64,000 bases of DNA from Gonatopus flavifemur (lineage: Eukaryota; Arthropoda; Insecta; Hymenoptera; Dryinidae), in NCBI GenBank assembly GCA_018340375.1, contig JAFFJZ010000001.1, forward strand, positions 55,048,001 through 55,112,000, written 5' to 3'. How positions within the stretch are numbered: the stretch's first letter is position 1; each line of letters begins with the position of its first letter. The notes under the pieces are model-generated. The model did not search any database. It worked only from the letters and a program-made list of their open reading frames with translations, and had not been told where the DNA came from. The position numbers were made by a program, and so were the translations under genes. Shown here piece after piece: positions 37,164-46,995 of this stretch.

Positions 37164-38543
37164 GGTTTACAAGCCGCTGGGCATGTTACTGAACAAAATA
37201 CGGATCCGGGTGTTGACGAATCATCACGAGAAGCCGGGCCCAGCGGTATACAGGTACAAAATTCTGATCAACATCGCGGCGCCGGGGTAGGTGGAGCGGG
37301 AGTAGGAAGTCACGATTGTCAAGGACCACGTTGTGTTTGTCAAAGATACGAAAATGGTGAGTTAGCTGTAGTTGTAATGAATCAAGGAAGAAATCTTAAT
37401 CCGGAGGATAATTATCAAAACATAGCTGGTCGTCCACGAAATTTAGCCAACCGACCGTCTGTGGTGAATATTAATCCTAATTATCAGAATCCAATAGATT
37501 TAATACATAATTATAATCGTAATGGAGGTAACAACGGTAACAGATTACGGCAAGAAGCAGAGGAAAACATATATGAGAGATTAGACAATGACGAAGACGA
37601 TGAAGAAGACGCGGGATTAGCCATCGCACGAAATAATAGAAATCACGATCACACGTATGAAAGAATCGACGATCTACGTTCACGAATTTCTCGAGCACAT
37701 TTTGCCCACGAAATGGAATCAAGAAATTCGGTTCAGTACGATCGCCCGAGGCAAAATATTTATTTAGATCCTTCTCGAATTTGTCCAGTTGATATTTTAG
37801 GTAGACTCGGACGGAATTGTTTCTCCAGTGAAAATATAGCTAGCGCTTCATCTTCTTCCTCTATCAGATCGGGTTATCCTATTTACAATTGCGCAAGATA
37901 TTACGTTTGTCATCGTTGTTACTACTTACGCAACAGAGCACGTTATCAGAATCCTCGGCATTATCAAATGTATCAAACTCCAAGGAATTGTACATGTCCA
38001 TTTTGTCGCGGAGAGTCTCCAGCTTACGTTAAATTACGTTTGCCCGACATTTCGAAAAGAAAAGATTGTCATCATCGGAATGCCATGAATTGTAGTTTTT
38101 GCTCAAAGAAAGGTCTGAATATTCATATGAACAGGAATTTGGATTGGGTTAACAGAATAGGATCTTCGGTCGACAATCCACTTTACGCTACGATTCACAT
38201 TGGTAGAGTGGATCGAGCGTGTTCGAATTCTATTGACTCCTCCGGTCCTTCGACTTCCAATGAACCTTCATCCGTTTGCAGATTGAGTCATCCCGTGGCC
38301 GATAGACGTCGTCACACTTGTGACGATTCTTGCATTAGAAATCCTAGCGGTAGTCTCGCTGGTATCTGTCAATTCGTTGGTCGGTGTGAAAGAACAGAAT
38401 GTAATCATGGGAGATTGCATTTCGTGCATTGGTGGTTCCTCAATAAATGGCTTCCCTCTTGGAATTCTTTCAATTCTGAGAGGAATATCGATGCCGTCCC
38501 TGTTGTGGAAGAACCACAAGAAAGCGACAGCGATGATTATTAA
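37164..38543 (+). CDS. kel: kelch ORF2, in-frame extension reached by UGA readthrough
   Basis: Directly after the UGA the same frame stays open for 459 codons to a TAA at 38541-38543, with no intron needed; UGA decoded as an amino acid would give 1,081 residues. The early part is Gly-, Gln- and Asn-rich; a first in-frame ATG comes only at 37377. Further on are an acidic run (DNDEDDEEDAG), repeated YER motifs (NIYERL, HTYERI), a Ser cluster, then Cys/His-rich blocks (YVCHRCYYLRNRARY, CTCPFCRGES, NCSFCSKKG, TCDDSCIRN, CERTECNHGR) and an acidic tail ending DSDDY. No standard domain is recognised. Drosophila kelch is known to make a long form by suppressing a UGA between ORF1 and ORF2; this layout is the same. 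From memory, the fly ORF2 is longer. A separate downstream gene is unlikely because codons 5' of the ATG are already open and protein-like. Splicing around the stop cannot be excluded from DNA alone. Confidence 0.85.
   Translation, partial: GLQAAGHVTEQNTDPGVDESSREAGPSGIQVQNSDQHRGAGVGGAGVGSHDCQGPRCVCQRYENGELAVVVMNQGRNLNPEDNYQNIAGRPRNLANRPSVVNINPNYQNPIDLIHNYNRNGGNNGNRLRQEAEENIYERLDNDEDDEEDAGLAIARNNRNHDHTYERIDDLRSRISRAHFAHEMESRNSVQYDRPRQNIYLDPSRICPVDILGRLGRNCFSSENIASASSSSSIRSGYPIYNCARYYVCHRCYYLRNRARYQNPRHYQMYQTPRNCTCPFCRGESPAYVKLRLPDISKRKDCHHRNAMNCSFCSKKGLNIHMNRNLDWVNRIGSSVDNPLYATIHIGRVDRACSNSIDSSGPSTSNEPSSVCRLSHPVADRRRHTCDDSCIRNPSGSLAGICQFVGRCERTECNHGRLHFVHWWFLNKWLPSWNSFNSERNIDAVPVVEEPQESDSDDY
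37173..37247 (+). promoter_or_regulatory. kel: predicted RNA stem-loop just 3' of the kelch UGA
   Basis: CCGCTGGGC at 37174-37182 is perfectly complementary to GCCCAGCGG at 37238-37246, and a G-U pair (37173 with 37247) can extend it. The stem starts about ten nucleotides after the stop codon and eight of its nine pairs are G-C. The 55-nt loop holds a further CCGG...CCGG pairing option. Extended 3' stems at this distance are known to stimulate stop-codon readthrough in other RNAs; function here is inferred. Confidence 0.65.
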
Positions 38544-41500
38544 ATCGAAAATCTGTGAGGTTGCTCGAATTCCATTACTCGAAAATTCAAAAGATATTTC
38601 AAATCTTCGTAATTCAAGTAACACATCGCGTTGCTGGAAAAACAGTCTTTATTTCAAAATATTTGTAGACTTTCATATGAAAATGTACTCTCTGTAAACA
38701 GTTGAAAGGTTTTATTGTGAAATTTCAATCTTGAGCATTAAGAAAGGATGAAAATTCCGCATCAACAACATTTTCCATTAATAATCTGCGTGAGGTAATC
38801 CCTCCTATGATTGGTTGCATTCAAATTTACTATTTAAATATCAAACAAATAGGGTAATGAAAAGACAGTTTGAGTGTGCAAAAATCTTTCAGAAATCATT
38901 ATTAAAACATTTTAATTGATGCTTTATGTGTAAATTTAAATACCACTTGATCATTTGTAAAATCATTAGAGTACCACATTTGTATTCGTCTGTTTAATTG
39001 GCTCTTCATTGCTGCAATTCGTCAAGAACAAAAAAACGTGTTCATCCCCTCGATTCAATTTGATTTAACTTGATGCGAAATTTAGATATTTTCTTTCAAC
39101 CCTCAATTTGCTTGAGTTTCTTTTTCTTTTTCAATGACTCGATCAGTCGATTGTGACACCATCTTCGTATTGTGATATTTACAAATCTTCATTTTCTTTG
39201 GAGTTTTTATTGACTGAAAGTATAGATAAAACTCAATACATTTATAAGATCGAATGTTTTGATTTTTAAAATGATAAAGATACAGTCCCTGGTAGAAATT
39301 TTTCTAATCCCTTCTGTGGCGTAGAAAAGGAACAAGCCAGCCATGTTAGGCAACCCACTCCCTCGTCTAAGGAACTCCTAGAATGATTTCTATTGAGGTC
39401 GAGTATATAGGAAGTTATTAATGAGGATATTTGAATACATTCGTATGTGTATTTGTATTTGTTGATACATTTGTAACTATTAGTAGGAATTAATGTTGAA
39501 ATAGGTGTTTCAAGCCAAAATTAATTACAGAATTTGTTTTTGTCTCAATGTAGAGCATTTTTTCGCAATCTATATAATTTTTCAAAAAAATCTATAAAAT
39601 TAAAATCACGTTTATAATTAATGATATAATTCGAATAAAAAGGCATTCTTCATAGCCGAAGGGAATCGTTGAATTTAAATAATCTCGTGAATATAAATAC
39701 TTCTTCAGCGTAAAGTCAAGTCATATGATTTGAAATTATCGATTCGAATCTCATAACTCGAGACTCGAGAAAACTTCAAAATAATGATAGATTATAATTT
39801 TATCCGATTGAGTACAAAGTTTCTGCGCATCTTCTAAACATTACTTTTATGAACTAAATGTTTGAAGAAATTGAAAAATTTTCTGGTTGAATATATAGAA
39901 AACAGAATCCATTGCCTACATCAGTTTTATTGAATTCAACTGATCGCTAAAAGAAATTCTTATCCCCGCTGAAGAACTTTGGTAGATTTAAATAGACGTC
40001 TACCCAATTTCAAAACCCTCGCTAAGGAAAATATTATTTTTGTATTCACTCAGATTTAATAAATACCAGAACTTGAATTTCCAAATTCGTCCCCTCCTGG
40101 ATTTTTAAATTGGGTAGTCGCAGCATTTCTGTATCAAATACTACAATTCTTTTATCATTGCTATTTACATAATAATTGGAATACTTTAACTATCTCTGAG
40201 TCGCTCACCTCTGTGATCGATGGTTTTCTTTTAAATTCATCCATTAATTCATGGCTTCAATTTTTAGTCTTCTCTACAAAACTTGAAATCGAGTTTATAG
40301 CAGATGCTATCTGTTATAACTATTCAACAAATTCTGAAAAATAATCATAAACAATTTTCAATCGATTAACATTCTTGTTCTCGTTATAATAAAATCAAAC
40401 GATTTTAATAACATCAATGTGATCTAATCGCAACTAAGAGATCTGATCAAAAATCATGTGTATATTATCCACCTATTTTTTACTTTGGTAGGATTTATTT
40501 TTAATATTATAATTTAACACTGTACATATCGCGTTAACTTTAAGCGAAATTTACCAAAAATAACTCTCTTGAATTCAAATTTTATCTTCTTTTCATTTTT
40601 AACAAAAAAAGAATAATTTCAAAAATCTTTAAAATGTTGAGCACGGAATAATTTGTTGAATTACAAGGATAAAAAAAAAATAAAATAAAAATAAGATTTG
40701 ATAGATGATTTTATCAAAACACTGGAAAATGAAATTAATATATTTTATACACTCGAAATATCTTCTTGTTAAATACCACGCATTTGGTTTCCGTTCACAT
40801 GAATTTCGATAAATTCGCCTTATGCGTTCCAGATGATTTTCTGGTAATGGTATATTGAACTATACGTTAGATTCATCATGAAATTGTGTTTTCAAATAAT
40901 CTCAAAGGAGAGACAATAAATATATAGCGTATTCATCTTTTTTATGAATGCATATTTTATTCACGCGTGTTATTTTGCAATTTTCATGCATAGTTTCATG
41001 AATATTGATGTAAAGGGAATGTGTAAATACAAAACAATTGTGATTTTACTTTTCAGTCCCTGAATGATTATGAACTCTGAATATATGAGTTAGCAAAATA
41101 CCAAAGCAAGAACAACAGTTTCCAGGTATTTTTTGCCCAATTGCGTCGCCAAGTATGACACAAACTTAAAAGTTACTGCTGTCACGTTGGTTCAAATTTA
41201 AAAGCCACATCTGCGCATGAACGCAATGTAATTAGCGTTATACGGAGATTTGTAAAGAATACTACATACCTTGTCATGTAAAATCGCTAATTTTTATTTT
41301 TCATACTGTTAGTGAGATTTTAGTTCCGAAGAAAATGGGAATACTATATGTATACATATATCAATTTATAAATTCGCAATCATGAAAGTCGATAACTCGT
41401 GGATGTGAATACTATGCATAAATTCTACATCCATCTTTTCTTATCACTCAATGTACAACATATCAAACACTATTATATTCTCCTGCCATTCGTTAGTGCA

Positions 41501-42771
41501 TTCATGTATAAATTATTATGCAAAAAGTTCTGCGTGATATAAAGATGGTTTTGTTTTATAGTACCTGATTAGCTACAAATTCTGTTATTTACTTCCCTCC
41601 ATCAATTTTGTTCATCATTCTAAAATGATATAGAATGTATTAGAAATGAAATATCAGAAACATTCTAATGCTATCCGTTATAAATGTTTTGTACTTTATT
41701 GAAAATTAACTAATCGATTCAAATAAGTACTGTTTATTAGCCTGGTTGAAGAAATCGATTGAATCTAAGACACGATGAGATTTAACCAGATTTCACCTTT
41801 ATCCAATTCAGCGAAATTCAACAGGTCTTATTGAACAGACTGTCAGATAAAAGTATACGTAATTATTCGTAATACGTCCATCTTTACATGTAACTTATAT
41901 TCAAAAGAGTTTCTGCCCTCCACTGACAACTGATTTTACAATCGTGACGTTCTCTGATATATGAGTTGTCTCAAATCTTTTGAAAAAAACATTGACATAT
42001 GTTAACGTACAAAATATTTATCCATCAATAAAGAAAAACATTGAGAAGCATTCCATTGATAAACTGTATTTCTTTCTACATATTTACATCTAGTCTTCTA
42101 TGAATATTCAGTTTCAAAATTGCACGACTTGTCTCATCTCCAAGAACTACGAGTTTTTAACATCGTTACAACTTACGATAATCGCTCGCAATGTTGAATA
42201 TTTGATATTTCCTTCATCGCAATTAATGCATTATATAATATATGAACGTCTTTTTTGTTTGTTTCTCATTATATGCTATGAACGAAATGTCATTACATCG
42301 AAAAACAATTTCATTCAATTGAGAATTTTTAATATAAAAAACAAGGTGTAAACTAATTGATAACATTCTTATGAATAAAGGCAGAATTTATCAAAAGATG
42401 ATACTTTTGTGTGATTTGTATATTGTATTAATCAAAAAACCTTGTATAAATGCGTAGAATATACATGGACAATGTTTGTGAAAATCGAGATTTTTGTCAA
42501 ATTCTATAACATATCTGTAGAAGCTAGATATTTTTTGTATACAAACATCGTCTATTCCTAGCATAGAATAGAATAAGAGTTATGCTGATTCTTCATCACA
42601 TGCACAAATAATACATGAAACTCCAGAATGTTCGTTCAACTTGAACCCTTATCAAAATTCGAAGCCTCTGGCTCGGGGAAATCCAATTGCCCACTCCTCC
42701 GAAATTACGTACTTTCCTTCCTTTGTTTAACAATACAGGGGGATTCAGAACTCATGCACCGCCCTGATAAC
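38544..42771. other. kelch 3' region and gene-free stretch
   Basis: The first part is presumably the kelch 3' UTR; no strong AATAAA lies close to the stop, and one occurs near 40915. I see no other gene in 4.2 kb. A degenerate relative of the CCCTGGTT MITE may lie near 41740-41855. Confidence 0.45.
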
Positions 42772-43049
42772 ACACGAAGAATTCTTTTTCAAAAACAAGA
42801 ATAGAATTCTTCAAGAACTCTTTTCGAAATAATGAATTTATAAAGAGCTCTGGAGGACCTCAATGTTTGGGACATTAACGAGTTCTTCGAGAATGCTGAA
42901 AGTATCGTGTGAGTACTCTCATCAAAGAACTCGTTCATGTCCCAAACATTGAACTCTTCCAGAGCTCTTTATGAATTCATTAGTTCGAAAAGAGTTCTTG
43001 AAAAATTGTATTCTTGTTTTTAAGAAGAAATCTTCGTGTGTTATTTGGG
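42772..43049. mobile_element. foldback family E, copy 2
   Basis: CCCTGATAACACACGAAGAAT to ATCTTCGTGTGTTATTTGGG, collinear with 32985-33270. The internal GGGACATTAACGAGTTCTT and its complement are retained. Confidence 0.85.
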
Positions 43050-43061
43050 CGTACTTCCTAG

Positions 43062-43708
43062 CCATATTCTTCAGCCAAAATGCAAGAATTTTCCGTATAA
43101 AAAGAACCTTTTCGAGGCTTAGTTTCTGAAATACGAGCATTTTTGGATTCTAAAAAAAATCCAAATAACTCAAAAGCATTGTGTACTACATACTCTTGAT
43201 CTTAACGCCATTCGCTGAGTTGGAAAACGGTGGACCTCTGGAAAAAAATTGGAACTATCCTGTCATTCTTTGTTTCGGAACTATAAAAATTTAAAGTTGC
43301 TGAATCGTGATAAAATAGGTCAATTCTTTTCCAGAGATCCCTCGTTTTCCAACTTAGCGAATGAAATCAAGTTGTTTGTTTAAATCTAAAAATGCTTGTA
43401 TCTCAAACACTAAGCCTCTAAAAAATTTTTTGATACGGCCCTGGTTAAAAGAACCCATTGATTCTGCCCGATTCTCATTAAATTACAATTAAACGTAGAC
43501 AATGTTCTGAACAAATCTCACCGGTGATTTTTCAATGAGATTTGGTCAGAACTTTCATGTGAATCTCGTTGAATCTGGCCAAATCTCACTAAATTACGAT
43601 TAAACTTGAACAATGTTCTGACCAAATCTCATTGAATTTCATTTGTCAGATTCAATGGATTCTTTTAACCAGGGGGGAAATTATTGCATTTTGGCTGAAG
43701 AATTGTAT
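43062..43708. mobile_element. repeat family A, copy 3, palindromic, interrupted by a MITE
   Basis: The left arm ATTCTTCAGCCAAAATGCAA and the right arm TTGCATTTTGGCTGAAGAAT bound it. The central part matches the copies at 1396 and 29932. A CCCTGGTT MITE (43439-43674) interrupts the right arm. Confidence 0.75.
43439..43674. mobile_element. MITE, CCCTGGTTAAAAGAA termini, nested
   Basis: CCCTGGTTAAAAGAACCCATTG mirrors CAATGGATTCTTTTAACCAGGG. The interior repeats GACCAAATCTCA and TTCTGACCAAAT. It is inserted in the palindromic element at 43062-43708. Confidence 0.85.
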
Positions 43709-44044
43709 ACTATTTTGTCTGGTTTGCTTGGAATTTTTAACAGTATTGTGGAAAAATTTCCAAAATTATATCTAATTGTTAAAATTTCTCCCCATTGACA
43801 TGGATCAGCTTCCGCGTCATAGGAGGATCTTCAAAATGCCATCTGGGGATGAGCAATATCGATTATTGTGCGAAAAAGACCAATAAAACCGATAGACCAG
43901 ACCCTATTGAAATCTGTAATATTTCATGGATTTCTCCCACACAACACTCTGATCCTGATGTATTCACAAAGAATTCTTTATAAATTCATTGTGGGGTTCT
44001 TTAAGAATCCCTGGTATTCAAGAAGAATTCTTGAAGACTGCTTA
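43709..44044. other. gene-free stretch
   Basis: No gene. 43960-44040 resembles a decayed piece of foldback family E (AAGAATTCTTTATAAATTCATT). Confidence 0.4.
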
Positions 44045-44068
44045 CACTGAGAGAAAAAACTGTAGCTG

Positions 44069-44534
44069 CCTGAAGAGAACGTGAAGCTTCAGCGAACGTT
44101 CAGGTCAGATGTGTATAGATCGGGCCGGAGGTTCATTAGAGCTAACTTATATTCACAAACGTTTGACAGAGGTTTTACGGACGTTGAAATGTCCGCCTCG
44201 AAATACGTCCAGGAAACTGATGAAACGTTCGCTGAAGGTTCATTGAAGGTTTGACGAAGCTTCGCAACAATATCTATACTTATATTAATTTTGATCAATT
44301 TATATGAAAAATGAATTAATTAATAAACACAAATTATTATAAATTAATCGAAGTATAAATATTTTTGTGAAGCTTCCTCAAACCTTCGATGAACCTTCAA
44401 TGAACGTTCCATTTATCGTTTCGTAGTACCTTTGACACACGTTTCTGAATCTAAAAGTTAGCTTTCATGAACCTTCGATCCGATCTATACAGATCTAATA
44501 TGAACGTTCGCTGAAGCTTCATGTTCTCTTCGGG
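44069..44534. mobile_element. foldback family C, copy 2, nested
   Basis: CCTGAAGAGAACGTGAAGCTT to GCTTCATGTTCTCTTCGGG, collinear with 26734-27236 and somewhat more diverged. Confidence 0.85.
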
Positions 44535-44637
44535 TGAAAATGAGTCAAAGTACAATTTTTAGTCACAATAGCTATTTCTCCACTGTCACAGCGATTTCCA
44601 TAGCTATTTCAATGAAAAATCTAGCTACCCTGGTAAA

Positions 44638-45511
44638 ACAAAATCTCTCTGAATCTCTTTATATTTTGGAACAAATTTCAGAGAGATTCAGAGTGATCCC
44701 AGAGTAATTCAGAGGAAGTTAGAGACTTTTCCGATAGTGATACGTTCTGAATTCTTCAACTTTCTCTGAATCTCTGCGCATATCACTGAATCCCTCAGAA
44801 TTTTATATATTTAAACTTCAAAGCTCCCTCTGAATTTACCTGAATATCTCTAAATTTCTCTAAATCTCCCGGAATCTAATGTATTCAGATTTCAAAGCTT
44901 CCTCTGAATTCCTCTGAATTTCTCTGGATCCCTCTGAATTCCTCTAATCTCCGGGAATTTAATGTATTCAGATTTCAAAGCTTCCTCTGAATCTCTCTGA
45001 ATCCCTCTAAATATCCCGGAATTTAATATATTCAGATTTCAAAGCTTCCTCTGAATATTTCTAAAAAAGTTCCACGCACAGTTCTTCCTAATTTATCTTC
45101 CTCTGGAAGTCTCTGAAACTTCCAGAAAACCTCTGAAATGCAGGACCAAGAATTGTACTGAATTCATTCCTCTCTGAATTTCCCAGATCCCCCCGGATCT
45201 CTAAATTCCTCTGAATCTCTCTGAATTTTTCTGGAAAATCCCACGCACAATTTTTCCTAATTCACCTGTCTCTGTAAGTCTCTGACACCCCCTGAATCCC
45301 TCTGAAACCCTGAACCAAAAATTTAGCTGAATTAATTTCTCTCTGAATTTCTCTGAATCCTTCTGAAAAATTCAAAGCACAAGTTCTCTCAATCCACTAG
45401 TCCCCGAAATCCTCTGAACCACGTGAATTGCTCTGAATTTCCCTGATTCTCTCTGAATCTCTCTGAAACGTGAAATTTTCAGAGAGATTCAGAGAGATTT
45501 TTTTACCACGG
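44638..45511. mobile_element. enlarged CCCTGG MITE filled with CTCTGAAT repeats, TA duplication
   Basis: The ends CCCTGGTAAAACAAAATCTC and GAGATTTTTTTACCACGG are inverted, with TA at 44636-44637 and 45512-45513. The 874-bp interior is a degenerate array of CTCTGAATC, CCTCTGAATTTCTC and CAGATTTCAAAGCTTCC units; the last recurs at least three times at about 120-bp intervals. Confidence 0.85.
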
Positions 45512-45568
45512 TACCGTAACTACGAAAATGTACTTAGACTCGTTTCCAGCTACAGTTTTTTCTCAGTG

Positions 45569-46056
45569 TAAGAATTCTTTATGAGTTTTTTCAGAACTCA
45601 CATGATGAGCGTTTATTTGAAACATGCTTGTGATGTGATGGGGCTATAATATGTGTTGTCGCTTACTAGTAACTTACCAGAGATTCCCTAGGAATTGACC
45701 AGTCAGCGAATTTCGGGGTAGTGATGAGGATCTTTGAAAAGGATCGATACTTCTTTATATACAAAATATATATAAATTTTATATATTTCAATAAAAATTC
45801 AATACTTCCCAAGTAACACAAGAAGTTTTAAGAATGGTCTAGCACCTTCTTAGAAGGTTCTAGTACATGCTTAGAACTTCTTGTGTTACTTGGGTTTTTA
45901 GGTTCGTTCGTTCTACGTGCTCTGAGTTGCTCCAACTTGTACCAAACCAATCATTTCGTTGCTTAAACTGGAAGTAGCGAATCCAAAATACTTGGAGCGA
46001 GTTGGGGTAACTTGGGACATCGGTAAACGAACTTAGCTATTGTATAAAAAATCACT
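45569..46056. other. gene-free stretch
   Basis: No gene. A small inverted repeat around 45809-45895 (CAAGTAACACAAGAAGTTTTAAG against CTTAGAACTTCTTGTGTTACTTG) looks like another short MITE. Confidence 0.45.
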
Positions 46057-46065
46057 ATTTCGGGG

Positions 46066-46448
46066 GGTAGGGCACTACAATCCAGAACGTTCATTATCCA
46101 GAAAGTGCAAAATCCCGAGTGCCAATATCCAGAATGGGCAAAATCCCGAATGCTCATTATACAGAATGTTCATGGTCCCGAATAAAAAAATATATATTTT
46201 AATATAAATCAATTAATTGGCCACTTTTATAATGAAAAATTATTTGTTAACGCATAGTAAGTGAGGACAATTAATTTCTTACGATTAAACTGGTCAATTA
46301 TTTGATTTATATTAAAATATATATTTTTTTATTCGGGACCATGAACATTCTGTATAATGAGCATTCGGGATTTTGCCCATTCTGGATATTGGCACTCGGG
46401 ATTTTGCACTTTCTGGATAATGAACGTTCTGGATTGTAGTGCCCTACC
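46066..46448. mobile_element. Mutator-like MITE, long TIRs and 9-bp target duplication
   Basis: The arms 46066-46212 and about 46302-46448 are near-perfect reverse complements, starting GGTAGGGCACTACAATCC and ending GGATTGTAGTGCCCTACC. A 9-bp direct repeat ATTTCGGGG flanks it at 46057-46065 and 46449-46457. TIRs over 100 bp with a 9-bp duplication are typical of MULE elements. The near-identity of the arms suggests a recent insertion. Confidence 0.88.
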
Positions 46449-46457
46449 ATTTCGGGG

Positions 46458-46995
46458 TATTAAACATTCGGGCTTACTGATGTCTACGCTGTCAAAGATG
46501 TTCTTTTCAGTCTAATTTCCGGCAGACCGACCTATAATAATCATGAGTTAAATGGAAATACCAATCAGAAATTCCGAAATTATTCTAAAGAATATCCCTG
46601 CCGACTGTAGTACGCCATCGAATTATCTCAACTTGAGATTCCAAGTTATCTTTCGTTCAGTCCATCCAAATCTATTCTCTACTCTTCTCTACCGGATTGG
46701 AGCTGATTGGAGCGTTCAGTTCGTGACACATGAAATATCTGTAAATTTCCTTCATCATCTTGATCAACTTTTGAACAGTATTTTGTATCCAAAAATTTAC
46801 AAATCGAAAAATTCAAATTCAGTTATAATTGGCGCATTTAATCAAATCACGCTCATTCATATTAATCATTCGACATGACCTTATAACGAATCAATTCAGT
46901 TTCCGTGTACTATTTTCATTAAATCATCGATCAATATATCTTTCAATCTTTGATTACATCAAGTTTTTCAAGTGCATTATCAACTTCGCTCTACA
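46458..46995. other. upstream region of TMEM65
   Basis: Presumed promoter and 5' UTR. Two open frames (46552-46878 and 46829-47032) have no recognisable domain. No TATA box or initiator can be assigned confidently. Confidence 0.4.

Larger units (their letters stand above)
44045..45568. mobile_element. composite MITE: CACTGAGA element carrying two nested insertions
   Basis: The outer ends CACTGAGAGAAAAAACTGTA and CTACAGTTTTTTCTCAGTG match the element at 4144-4566. Inside are a foldback family C copy (44069-44534) and a CCCTGG MITE (44638-45511). The outer sequence between them (TAGCTATTTCTCCACTGTCA and on) aligns with the uninterrupted copy. Confidence 0.85.

Noticed and set aside
37377..38543. 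Treating the 388-codon frame starting at the ATG at 37377 as a separate gene.
   Set aside because: The frame is already open from directly after the kelch UGA, is in phase with kelch, has no promoter space, and fits the known kelch ORF2 arrangement.
44638..45511. Regular CTCTGAAT repeats considered as a CRISPR-like array.
   Set aside because: Eukaryotic context, degenerate units without unique spacers, and bounded by MITE ends with TA duplication.
46552..46878. 108-codon open frame upstream of TMEM65, possibly a 5' exon.
   Set aside because: It is out of phase with the TMEM65 start region and has no matching donor; it is probably 5' flanking DNA.
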